NCBI GenBank assembly: GCA_963734055.1 | Contig: CAVTFQ010000004.1 | Span: forward strand, 496,001-560,000 | Source of the DNA: CAIWHR01 sp963734055 | GTDB taxonomy: Bacteria; Pseudomonadota; Gammaproteobacteria; Burkholderiales; Casimicrobiaceae | DNA length: 64,000 bases | Direction of reading: 5' to 3' | In this document: positions 10,518-18,583 of the stretch, piece by piece | Layout: every line of letters starts with the position of its first letter | How positions within the stretch are numbered: the stretch's first letter is position 1 | Program-made: the position numbers and the translations under genes | Notes under the pieces: generated by a model | What the model saw: only the letters and a program-made list of their open reading frames with translations | Told to the model about the DNA's origin: nothing | Databases searched by the model: none

Positions 10518-11234
10518 CTAGGCGGGGCCGCGGATGCCGAGGTAGGCGCGCCGCAGCCGCGGATCGGCGAGGAGCGCGTCGCGGTCCCCTTCGGCCACGA
10601 TGCGCCCCTCCTCCAGCACGCACGCGCGGGTCGCGACGTCGAGCGCCCGCGCGACGTTCTGCTCGACCAGCAGGATCGCCACGCCCTCCGCGTGGATCGC
10701 GCGCACGATCTCGAACATCTCGACGACGATCAGCGGCGAGAGCCCGAGCGAGGGCTCGTCGAGCAGGAGCAGGCGCGGGCGCGCCATCAGCGCGCGGGCG
10801 ATCGCGACCATCTGCTGCTGACCGCCGGAGAGCGCGCCGGCCGGCGCGTCGAGCCGCGCAGCGAGCGCGGGGAAAAGCTCGCACACGCGCGCGAGCGAGC
10901 GCGCACGCTCGCGCCGCGCGGCGGGAACGAGGCTGCCCATCTCCAGGTTCTCGCGGACCGTCATCCGCGTAAACAGCCGCCGTCCCTCGGGTACGACCGC
11001 GATGCCCGCGACGATGAAGCGGTGCGGCGGCAGCGTCGCGAGGTCCACGCCGTCGAGCGTGAGCGACCCGGCCCGGATCGGCAGCAGGCCCGCGATCGCA
11101 TTGACGAGCGTGCTCTTGCCCGCGCCGTTGGCGCCGACGACCGAGACGAGTTCGCCCTTCGACACCGTTAGCGAGACGCCGTCGAGCGCACGCGCCTGGC
11201 CGTAGCCGACCTCGATGCCGCGCGCCTCAAGCAT
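10518..11234 (-). CDS. livF: branched-chain amino acid-type ABC transporter ATPase
   Basis: The 238-residue ATPase has Walker A GANGAGKS at about residue 36, the signature ALSGGQQQMVAIARAL and Walker B LLLLDEPSLGLSP, and the LivF-type ending. Its start overlaps the 3' end of the LivM-LivG fusion gene by 8 bp, so the two are cotranslated. It completes an HAAT-family importer for branched amino acids, amides or aromatic acids. The ligand cannot be read from the sequence. Confidence 0.95.
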   Translation of the reverse strand: MLEARGIEVGYGQARALDGVSLTVSKGELVSVVGANGAGKSTLVNAIAGLLPIRAGSLTLDGVDLATLPPHRFIVAGIAVVPEGRRLFTRMTVRENLEMGSLVPAARRERARSLARVCELFPALAARLDAPAGALSGGQQQMVAIARALMARPRLLLLDEPSLGLSPLIVVEMFEIVRAIHAEGVAILLVEQNVARALDVATRACVLEEGRIVAEGDRDALLADPRLRRAYLGIRGPA

Positions 11235-12975
11235 GCACCGGCCCGCCCAGGTAGGCGGTGACGACCGCCGGGTCCTGCATCACCTGCGCCGCGGCGCCCG
11301 TCGCGATCACGTCACCGTGGTTCAGGACGACGATGCGGTCGGCGAGCGCCAGCACCGCGCGCATCACGTGCTCGACCAGCACGATCGTCGCGCCCTGCCG
11401 GCGGATGTCGCGCACGAGGTCGACCGCGCTGTCGATCTCCGCCGGATTGAGGCCCGACAGGACCTCGTCCAGGAGCACGAGCCCAGGCCGGAACGCGAGC
11501 GCGCGCGCGAGCTCGAGGAACTTGCGCTGGTGCAGGTTGAGCTCGTCGGGCCGGGCCTGCGCCTTCGCGGCGAGCCCGGTGAACTCGAGCCAGCGCGCGG
11601 CCTCGCGCCGCGCGCCGGCGTACGTTCGCGTCGCACCGCCGAACATCGCGGCGACCAGCACGTTGTCGCCGACGCTGAGTTCGCCCCACGGCCGCGGGAT
11701 CTGGTAGGTCCGCGCGATGCCTGCGCGCGCGATCCGATGGGCCGGCCAGCCGCCGATTTCGCGGCCGCGAAACACGATTCGCCCGGCGTCGGGGTGGTAG
11801 TGGCCGCTGACGACGTTGATCAGCGTCGACTTGCCCGATCCGTTCGGGCCGAGGAGGCCCAGCACTTCGCCTTCGCGCACGTCGAGCGTCACGCGACGAA
11901 GCGCCTGCACCCCTTCGAATGCCTTGGCGACCTCCTCGACGCGAAGCACGACCGCCGTCGCCGCCCGCGGCACGCTCGCCTGCGGCTGCTCCTTATACCG
12001 GGCCGGCTCGCGCTCGCCTGCGCTGGCCCCAGGCAACCGCTCCGCCTTCCGCGTCCTCGATCCAAGGAGCCCCTGCGGCATGAACAGGATCACGAGGATC
12101 AGCACGAGGCCCACGATCGCCTTGCCGGCGACCGCGTAATCGCCGGCCGTGAACGCGTACGTGAGCGCCGTGATCGCGGCCGCGCCCAGCGCGGGACCGG
12201 CCCAGTGCCGCATGCCGCCGAGCACGCTCATCAGCACGACAGTGAGCGGCACCGTGATCGAGAACGTCTCGCCGACCGTCACGTACGATACGAAGAGCGC
12301 ATGGATCCCGCCCGCAATCGCGGCGAGCGCGCCGGAAAGCGCGAACGCGATCTGCTTGAACCGGAACGTCGGGACGCCCATGACCTCGGCCACGTCCTCG
12401 TCGTCGTGGATCGCGAAGAGGCCCCGGCCGAGCCGCGAGCGGCCGACGAGATATGCGATCGCAAGCGTGGCGTACGCGAGCGCAAGGGCGAGCAGGTAGA
12501 ACGTCGACGACGCCGTCGGCCCGAGGCTCGGCAACGGCACCGCGCTCAGGTAGACGCCGGGTCCGCCATCGATGGGCGTATTGAGGATGATCGTCGCGAG
12601 CACGAACGTGACCGCGAGCGTGAGCAGCGCGAAGAGCTCGCCGCGCACCCGCCGCACGCGGAACGCGACGGCGCCGATCGCGAGGGCAAGCGCGGCGGCG
12701 ACCGCCGCCGCCGCCGGCAGCGTCCACAGGAACGGCACGTCGTAACGCGACGCGAGCGTCGCCGTCGTGTAGACGCCGGCGCCAAAGAACGCGCCGTGCC
12801 CGAACGAGAGGTAGCCCGAATAGCCCGACAGGATGTTCCACGACGTCGCGAGCACGACCCAGTGGAACACGAGGTAGAGGAACGTCTCGTAGAACGGCGG
12901 CAGGCCCGCGAGCGGCACGAGCGCGAGCGCCGCAACGAGTGCAGTGAGCGTCCCGACGACCCGCACCGGACTCAC
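11227..12975 (-). CDS. LivM-LivG fusion (permease plus ATPase)
   Basis: The 582-residue polypeptide joins a LivM permease (residues about 1-325, multiple membrane helices, with SGYSGYLSFGHGAFFGAGVY) to a LivG ATPase (about 345-582, Walker A LLGPNGSGKS, Walker B LVLLDEVLSGLNP) through a charged linker of about 25 residues. The start is a GTG at 12975 that shares bases with the livH stop (GTGA overlap). A later ATG would cut the first helix. The ABC signature motif is degenerate, reading LNLHQRKFLELARAL instead of LSxGQ. The neighbours livH and livF make a complete importer. Confidence 0.92.
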   Translation of the reverse strand: MSPVRVVGTLTALVAALALVPLAGLPPFYETFLYLVFHWVVLATSWNILSGYSGYLSFGHGAFFGAGVYTTATLASRYDVPFLWTLPAAAAVAAALALAIGAVAFRVRRVRGELFALLTLAVTFVLATIILNTPIDGGPGVYLSAVPLPSLGPTASSTFYLLALALAYATLAIAYLVGRSRLGRGLFAIHDDEDVAEVMGVPTFRFKQIAFALSGALAAIAGGIHALFVSYVTVGETFSITVPLTVVLMSVLGGMRHWAGPALGAAAITALTYAFTAGDYAVAGKAIVGLVLILVILFMPQGLLGSRTRKAERLPGASAGEREPARYKEQPQASVPRAATAVVLRVEEVAKAFEGVQALRRVTLDVREGEVLGLLGPNGSGKSTLINVVSGHYHPDAGRIVFRGREIGGWPAHRIARAGIARTYQIPRPWGELSVGDNVLVAAMFGGATRTYAGARREAARWLEFTGLAAKAQARPDELNLHQRKFLELARALAFRPGLVLLDEVLSGLNPAEIDSAVDLVRDIRRQGATIVLVEHVMRAVLALADRIVVLNHGDVIATGAAAQVMQDPAVVTAYLGGPVHA

Positions 12976-13829
12976 GCCTTGCCCGGCTTCAGGACCAGGA
13001 GCAGGATCAGGAGCGAGAACGAGACGACGGGCGCCCACGAGGGTGCGGTCACTGCCATGGTCACGGCCTCGCTCACGCCGATGACGACGCCGGCCACGAG
13101 CGGCCCGAGCGCTCGCCCCGGGCCGCCCATCATGACGACGGCGAAGATGACGCCGATCCACGCGTAGATCTGCGCCGGCGCGAGCGTCTGCGACAGCGCG
13201 AGGCACAGTCCCGCCGCGCCCGCGATCGCCGCCGCCGTTCCGGAGACGACGTACGAGAGCACGCGCTCGTCGACGCCGAACGCGCGCGCGACGAGCGGGT
13301 CCTCGGCCGCGGCGCGCATCGCGCGTCCCAGGTCGGTGTAGCGCAGCACCGCCCAGGCGGCGAGCGACAGCACGATCGCGATCGCGAGCGTCAGGAGCTC
13401 GGGCAGCGGCACGAACAGCGTGCCGACGCGGAACCGGATCGCGGAGTAGCCCGACTCCAGGCGACGGAAGTCCGCGGTCCAGATCGCCTGGATCACCGCC
13501 TCGACGATGACCGTGAAGCCGAAGGTGACGAGGAGCGAGTTGAGCGGGCTCACGCGGAACCGCGCGAAGAGCCACTGCATCGCCGCGCCGAGCACGAAGA
13601 AGGCCGGCGCGATGATCGCGAGGGTCACGAGCGGGTCCATCCCGCCGACCGTCGCCAGCTGATAGGTCAAATACGCGCCGAGGAACGCCAGCGCGAAGTG
13701 CGCGAGGTTGATCTGCCCGAGCAGGCCCCAGGCGAGGCTCAGGCCGAGGCCGAGCAGGCCGTACAGCGCGCCGATGAACACGCCCGAGAGGACGGCCTGC
13801 CCGAGGAGCGTGGCGCCGGGCAGGCTCAT
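12972..13829 (-). CDS. livH: branched-chain amino acid-type ABC permease
   Basis: The 285-residue inner-membrane protein has about eight hydrophobic helices and the LivH features GLGLSLAWGLLGQINLAHFA near residue 30 and AVVMMGGPGRALGPLVAG near residue 225. It overlaps the downstream fused permease-ATPase by four bases and starts 50 bp below the binding protein gene. It forms the membrane channel with the LivM half of the fusion. Confidence 0.95.
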   Translation of the reverse strand: MSLPGATLLGQAVLSGVFIGALYGLLGLGLSLAWGLLGQINLAHFALAFLGAYLTYQLATVGGMDPLVTLAIIAPAFFVLGAAMQWLFARFRVSPLNSLLVTFGFTVIVEAVIQAIWTADFRRLESGYSAIRFRVGTLFVPLPELLTLAIAIVLSLAAWAVLRYTDLGRAMRAAAEDPLVARAFGVDERVLSYVVSGTAAAIAGAAGLCLALSQTLAPAQIYAWIGVIFAVVMMGGPGRALGPLVAGVVIGVSEAVTMAVTAPSWAPVVSFSLLILLLVLKPGKA

Positions 13830-13879
13830 CGGTCAGGCTGTCGCCAATCCGCCGCGGGGCCGATCCCTGCGCGACTACC

Positions 13880-15085
13880 TCACGGCACGATCAGCTTCGC
13901 ACCGGGAGCGGCGACCGACTTCGGCCAGACGACCACCCAGCGCCCGTTCTGCACCTGCTTCACGCGCATGAGATCGTCGCCGTAATTGTTGGGCCCGTTG
14001 AAGCGCAGCACGCCCTGGATCGTCCCCACCTGGTTCTTGCGGAGCCAGTTCGCGAGCACCTTGTCGTCGAGGCTCTTCGTCGCCGTCACCGCCGCTTCGA
14101 GCACCTGCCACGCGGAGTAGGACGCGGCAGCCTGCGTGTCGACGGCGGTGTACGGAAGCCCGGCTTTCGCCGCGCGCTCCTTGAACACCTTGATGAACGC
14201 CTCGGCCTGCGGGTTGCTTGTGAACGGCGGATGCTCCTCGAAGATCGTCGCCGCGAGCGCGTAATTGGCGTCGGGCGCCGTGACCATCGGACCCGGCGCC
14301 GGAAAGAGATAGAACTGCTCCTTCGGCACGTAGTCGATCTTCTTCATCGCCTCGATCAGCTGGTTGCCTTCGAGACCGAGCGCGCCGACCCACAGGAAGT
14401 CCGGATTCGCCTCTTTGATTCGCGCGGCGATCGGGCCGTACTCGCGGTTGCCGAACTCCCATTCGAGGAACAGCACTTCCTTGAGGCCGCGCTTCTTCGC
14501 GACGTCGCGCGCGCCCTGCGACACGAAGTGCACGCTCGGGAACTTGCTCGTGACCACGGCAATCGTCTTCGGCGGCTTCGGCGACGCGGCGAGGGCGTCG
14601 AGCAACGTGTTGGGAAACGTGACCTGCGGCTCGGGGCCGAGCGACCACGTCGGGAACTGGCGTTCGTACTTCGCCATGTTCGGGATCCCGAAGGTGTGGT
14701 GGATCAGCATCTTGTCGTAGCGCTGCGCGACGGCCATCGCGGAGAGGATCGCGCCGGTCGCGTACGGGCCCATGAGCAGGTCGACCTTGTCGACGGTGAT
14801 CAGCTGCTCGTAGAGCGTGCGGGCGAGGTCGGGCTTCGACTGGTCGTCGCGGACGATCCACTCGACCGGCCGTCCGAGGAGCCCGTTCTTCGCATTCAGC
14901 TGGTCGACGTAGATCTCGCCGACGATCTTGTGGACCTGGCCCGTCGCCGCGAGGGGGCCGGTCAACGCGAGCGTGCTGCCGATGCGGATCGGCTTGCCCG
15001 ACGGCGCGGCAAGCGCGGTGCTGCCGAAGACCGCGACCGCGATGGTGGCAGCAACGACTGCGGCCCTGCGCGTGACGACGTTCAT
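13880..15085 (-). CDS. Liv-type periplasmic substrate-binding protein
   Basis: The 401-residue exported protein has a cleavable signal peptide (about 27 residues, ending STALAAP) and starts its mature part with PIRIGSTLALTGPLAATGQ, the usual receptor-family ligand-binding (LivJ/AmiC) opening. The segment LLMGPYATGAILSAMAVAQR near residue 105 fits the ligand-contact loop. GGAGGA precedes the ATG at 15085. It is the first gene of the Liv transporter set and follows a VOC dioxygenase gene on the same strand, so an aromatic or related carboxylate is a reasonable guess for the ligand. Confidence 0.93.
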   Translation of the reverse strand: MNVVTRRAAVVAATIAVAVFGSTALAAPSGKPIRIGSTLALTGPLAATGQVHKIVGEIYVDQLNAKNGLLGRPVEWIVRDDQSKPDLARTLYEQLITVDKVDLLMGPYATGAILSAMAVAQRYDKMLIHHTFGIPNMAKYERQFPTWSLGPEPQVTFPNTLLDALAASPKPPKTIAVVTSKFPSVHFVSQGARDVAKKRGLKEVLFLEWEFGNREYGPIAARIKEANPDFLWVGALGLEGNQLIEAMKKIDYVPKEQFYLFPAPGPMVTAPDANYALAATIFEEHPPFTSNPQAEAFIKVFKERAAKAGLPYTAVDTQAAASYSAWQVLEAAVTATKSLDDKVLANWLRKNQVGTIQGVLRFNGPNNYGDDLMRVKQVQNGRWVVVWPKSVAAPGAKLIVP

Positions 15086-15140
15086 AGCCCTCCTCCGAGC
15101 GTTTTCGTTCGATGCGCCCGACGTGCGCCGGAAACCCGCG

Positions 15141-15165
15141 GAAAGTAGGGTCTGACCCTACTTTC
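15141..15165. repeat. 25-bp perfect palindrome (REP-like)
   Basis: The arms GAAAGTAGGGTC (15141-15152) and GACCCTACTTTC (15154-15165) are exact reverse complements around a single T. The element fills most of the 81-bp gap between the binding-protein start and the stop of the VOC gene, ending one base before that stop codon. The GGGTC-N-GACCC core resembles dispersed REP palindromes of betaproteobacteria mobilised by RAYT transposases. No U-rich tail follows on the minus strand, so it is not a classical terminator. Confidence 0.8.
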
Positions 15166-15166
15166 T

Positions 15167-16135
15167 CTACGCGGCCCGTCGCGCCGCCGTCTCGTGATTC
15201 TGGATGAAGTAGTCGGGAGGCGCGGGGCCCCACAGGTAGAACGAGTCTTCCGGCGCGTGGTCCTTCGCGCGCCAATCGAGGTCCGCGGGGATGAAATCGA
15301 TGTCGTGCGAGTACTCGGCGAAGCTTCCCCACGGATCGCGCGCGTAGTAGAAGTAGTTCGAGCCGAGCACGTGGCGGCCGACACCCCAGCCGTACGTGTG
15401 GCCCTTGGCGACCATCTGCTCCATCCCGCGGCCGACCTCGTCGATCGACGCGACATCCCAGCTCGAATGGTGGAGCCCCGGGCCGTCGGATTTCGCGAAA
15501 GCGACCATGTGATGATCGCTCGCGTGCGCGCCGTACATGAACGCGATGCCGTCGCCGGAGTGGTCGGCGAGCCGCAGCCCGAGCGCGTCGGCATAGAATT
15601 TCGAGGAGCGCGTCACGTCGGACGTGAACAGGAGCGTATGTGAAAGCCGCCGCGGACGCACCCTCGGTGCCTGCGAGCGTGCCGGCGCCGCCCCCGCGCC
15701 AGGGGGCACGGGCGGCGCCGCGGCGGGAACGGACTTCGACGCCGGAGACACCTTCGGCGCGACGAGCACGTGGACGAGCACGCCGTCCGGATCCCGGAAC
15801 CACAGGCCCGAGGTCTCGGCCTGCGGATGCGCGTCGGCCATCTTCACGCCGAGCTGTTGCAGTCGCTGCTCGAACGCCCCCATGTCCTCGCCGAACGCGC
15901 CGAAGGCGAGGTACTGGAGTCGCTTCGCCGCGCCGCCCCGCAGCACCGTGCCCCAGCGGTGCGAATGACCGACCGTGTGCAGGTGCAGGCGATCGTCGCG
16001 CCGCTGGACCTCGAGACCGAAGTCGTCGTAGAAGCGAGCGGCCGTGTCGAGGTCGGGGACCGCGAAGACGAAGTGATCGAGAGAATGCACCGCGGTGACG
16101 CCGGCGCGCCGCGCGGTCGCGGATTCCGTTGCCAT
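15167..16135 (-). CDS. two-domain VOC / type I extradiol dioxygenase-like protein
   Basis: The 322-residue protein has two vicinal oxygen chelate domains (about 17-130 and 165-300). In the second, a metal triad is visible: His in SHTLLFTSDV, His in GLHHSSWDV and Glu in GSFAEYSHD, as in catechol 2,3-dioxygenases. I chose the ATG at 16135 because AGGAGGA lies just upstream. It likely cleaves a catechol-type ring or acts on a related substrate. It lies upstream of the Liv transporter on the same strand and is divergent from the aminotransferase gene, with a 101-bp gap that should hold both promoters. Confidence 0.85.
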   Translation of the reverse strand: MATESATARRAGVTAVHSLDHFVFAVPDLDTAARFYDDFGLEVQRRDDRLHLHTVGHSHRWGTVLRGGAAKRLQYLAFGAFGEDMGAFEQRLQQLGVKMADAHPQAETSGLWFRDPDGVLVHVLVAPKVSPASKSVPAAAPPVPPGAGAAPARSQAPRVRPRRLSHTLLFTSDVTRSSKFYADALGLRLADHSGDGIAFMYGAHASDHHMVAFAKSDGPGLHHSSWDVASIDEVGRGMEQMVAKGHTYGWGVGRHVLGSNYFYYARDPWGSFAEYSHDIDFIPADLDWRAKDHAPEDSFYLWGPAPPDYFIQNHETAARRAA

Positions 16136-16236
16136 GGCTCCTCCTACGCGACTGCCTGTTCTGCGTCGATCATAGCACCCGACGCGGGAGTACCATAGCG
16201 GCGCCCCCGGCATCGCAGCTCCGGCACAACCCTCCG

Positions 16237-17565
16237 ATGACGCACGTCTTCCATCGCCAGTTGCGCGCGACGCCGCCCGTCGCCGTGGGCGGCCGCGGCG
16301 TGTGGATCATCGATGCGGCCGGCAAGGAATATCTCGACGCTTCCGGCGGCGCCGCCGTGTCGTGTCTCGGCCATGGGCACGCCGACGTGCTCGCGGCGAT
16401 GCACGCGCAGATCGACCGGCTCGCGTACGCGCACACGAGCTTCTTCACCTCGGAGCCCGCCGAGGCACTCGCGGATCAGCTCGTCCGCACCGCGCCCGCC
16501 GGCACGAGCCACGTGTACTTCGTGAGCGGCGGCTCGGAAGCGATCGAGGCCGCGCTCAAGATGGCGCGCCAGTATTTCGTGGAGATCGGGCAGCCCGAGC
16601 GCAGCGTCTTCATCGGACGACGGCAGAGCTACCACGGCAACACGCTCGGCGCGCTCGCCGTCGGCGGCAACGCCTGGCGGCGCGCGCAGTTCGCGCCGCT
16701 CCTGATCGACGTGAAGCACGTGGCCCCGTGCTACGCGTACCGCGACCGGCGCGACGGCGAAAGCGACGACGCCTACGGCGCGAGGCTCGCGGCCGAGCTC
16801 GACGCGACCATCCGCGAGTGCGGCGAGCGGCGCGTGATCGCGTTCGTCGCCGAGACGATCGGTGGCGCCACCGCGGGCGCGCTCTTGCCCGTTCCCGGCT
16901 ATTTCAAGGCGGTACGCGAGGTCTGCGACCGGCACGGCGTCCTCTTGATCCTGGATGAGGTGATGTGCGGAATGGGGCGCACCGGAACGCTGCACGCGTG
17001 CGAGCAGGAAGGCATCGCGCCCGACCTCCTGACGGTCGCAAAGGGCCTGGGCGGCGGTTACCAGCCGATCGGCGCCGTGCTCGCGCAGAAACGGATCGTC
17101 GACGCGATGTCGGCCGGCACCGGCTTCTTCCAGCATGGTCATACCTACCTCGGCCATCCGGTCGCGTGCGCTGCCGCGCTCGCGGTCCAGCGGGTGATCG
17201 AGCGGGACGGCCTGCTCGCGCAGGTCCGGGCCCGCGGCGCCGCGCTCGGCGGCCAGCTCGCTGCGCGTCTGGGCGATCATCCGCACGTCGGCGACATCCG
17301 CGGCCGCGGGCTCTTCTTCGGGATCGAGCTCGTCCGGGATCGCGCGACGAAAGCCCCCTTCGATCCGGCACAGAAGCTCCACGCCCGCGTCAGGCGCGAA
17401 GCCATGACGCGCGGACTCATGGTTTATCCGATGGGGGGCACGATCGACGGACGCCAGGGCGACCACGTGCTGGTCGCGCCGCCGTTCATCATCGGCGAGG
17501 ACGAGCTCGGCCTGGCCGTCCTGCGGCTGCACGGCGCCATCGACGCCGCCGTCGCAAACCTTTAA
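16237..17565 (+). CDS. class III PLP-dependent aminotransferase
   Basis: The 442-residue enzyme has the class III (omega) aminotransferase features: GSEAIEAALKMARQY for cofactor phosphate binding, LILDEVMCGMGRTG with the PLP-ring Asp, and the Schiff-base lysine in LLTVAKGLGGGYQPIGA. I chose the ATG at 16237 because the family N-terminus (VFHRQLRATPPVAVGGRGVW) begins there; the 36 residues above it look like non-coding leader. It probably feeds an amine or omega-amino acid into central metabolism. The TRAP transporter genes follow 43 bp later on the same strand. Confidence 0.93.
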   Translation: MTHVFHRQLRATPPVAVGGRGVWIIDAAGKEYLDASGGAAVSCLGHGHADVLAAMHAQIDRLAYAHTSFFTSEPAEALADQLVRTAPAGTSHVYFVSGGSEAIEAALKMARQYFVEIGQPERSVFIGRRQSYHGNTLGALAVGGNAWRRAQFAPLLIDVKHVAPCYAYRDRRDGESDDAYGARLAAELDATIRECGERRVIAFVAETIGGATAGALLPVPGYFKAVREVCDRHGVLLILDEVMCGMGRTGTLHACEQEGIAPDLLTVAKGLGGGYQPIGAVLAQKRIVDAMSAGTGFFQHGHTYLGHPVACAAALAVQRVIERDGLLAQVRARGAALGGQLAARLGDHPHVGDIRGRGLFFGIELVRDRATKAPFDPAQKLHARVRREAMTRGLMVYPMGGTIDGRQGDHVLVAPPFIIGEDELGLAVLRLHGAIDAAVANL

Positions 17566-17608
17566 CGTATCGAATCGGCTCAGCCGATCCACCAGAGGAG
17601 GAGGACCC

Positions 17609-18583
17609 ATGAGGAACTATCGTGTCGTCGCCACGGCGTTCGCCGTCGTCACACTCGCCGCGGCCGCGTTCGCGGCGCCCGCAGCCGCACAGCAGAAGTT
17701 CGTCACGATCGGCACCGGCGGCATCACCGGCGTCTACTACGCGGTCGGCGGCGCGATCTGCCGTCTCGTCAACAAGGACCGCGCGAAGACCGGCATCCGC
17801 TGCTCGGTCGAATCGACCGGCGGCTCGGTCTACAACGTCAACACGATCAAGGCGGGCGAGCTCGACTTCGGGATGGCGCAGTCCGACGTCCAGTATCAGG
17901 ACTACCACGGCACCGGGTCGTTCAAGGAGCCCGACAAGGACCTGCGCGCGGTGTTCTCGGTCCATCCCGAGCCGTTCACGCTGGTCGCGCGAAAGGAGGC
18001 CAATGTCACGCAGTTCAGCGACCTCAAGGGCAAGCGGGTCAACGTCGGCAATCCGGGCTCCGGCACCCGCTCCGCGATGGACGAGCTGCTCGCCGCCGAA
18101 AACATGAAAATCAGCGACTTCGCGCTCGCTTCCGAGCTCAAGGCCGACGAGCACGGCCCGGCCCTTTGCGACAACAAGATCGACGCGTTCTTTTATGGCG
18201 TCGGCCATCCGTCGGCGAACATCCAGGATCCGACGACCACGTGCGGCGCCAAGCTCGTTCCGCTCCAGGACGCCGCCGTCGACGAGCTGGTCAAGAAGCA
18301 TCCGTACTACGCGAAGGTCGCGATCCCCGGCGGCATCTACGCCAACAACCCGCAGCCGACGCCGACCTACGGCGTGCTGGCCACGCTCGTGACGTCGTCG
18401 AAGGAGCCGGCGGACACCGTCTACGTGATCACCAAGGCCGTGTTCGAGAACCTCGACGAGTTCAAGAAGCTCCACCCGGCGTTCGCCCACCTCGATCCGC
18501 AGCACATGATCAAGGACGGGCTGTCGGCGCCTCTGCACGAAGGCGCGTTGCGCTACTACAAGGAAAAAGGCTGGATCAAGTGA
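17609..18583 (+). CDS. TAXI-family TRAP transporter solute receptor
   Basis: The 324-residue exported receptor has a signal peptide (cleavage near APAAAQQ) and the TAXI start FVTIGTGGITGVYYAVGGAI. The later motifs GKRVNVGNPGSGTRSAMDEL and the C-terminal HPAFAHLDP segment are typical of the family. AGGAGGAGGA precedes the ATG at 17609. It captures a dicarboxylate or amino acid in the periplasm and delivers it to the fused permease encoded next, whose GTG start overlaps its stop codon. Confidence 0.95.
   Translation: MRNYRVVATAFAVVTLAAAAFAAPAAAQQKFVTIGTGGITGVYYAVGGAICRLVNKDRAKTGIRCSVESTGGSVYNVNTIKAGELDFGMAQSDVQYQDYHGTGSFKEPDKDLRAVFSVHPEPFTLVARKEANVTQFSDLKGKRVNVGNPGSGTRSAMDELLAAENMKISDFALASELKADEHGPALCDNKIDAFFYGVGHPSANIQDPTTTCGAKLVPLQDAAVDELVKKHPYYAKVAIPGGIYANNPQPTPTYGVLATLVTSSKEPADTVYVITKAVFENLDEFKKLHPAFAHLDPQHMIKDGLSAPLHEGALRYYKEKGWIK

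Noticed and set aside
15141..15165. Rho-independent terminator
   Set aside because: The palindrome has a one-base loop and is not followed by a T-run on either strand.
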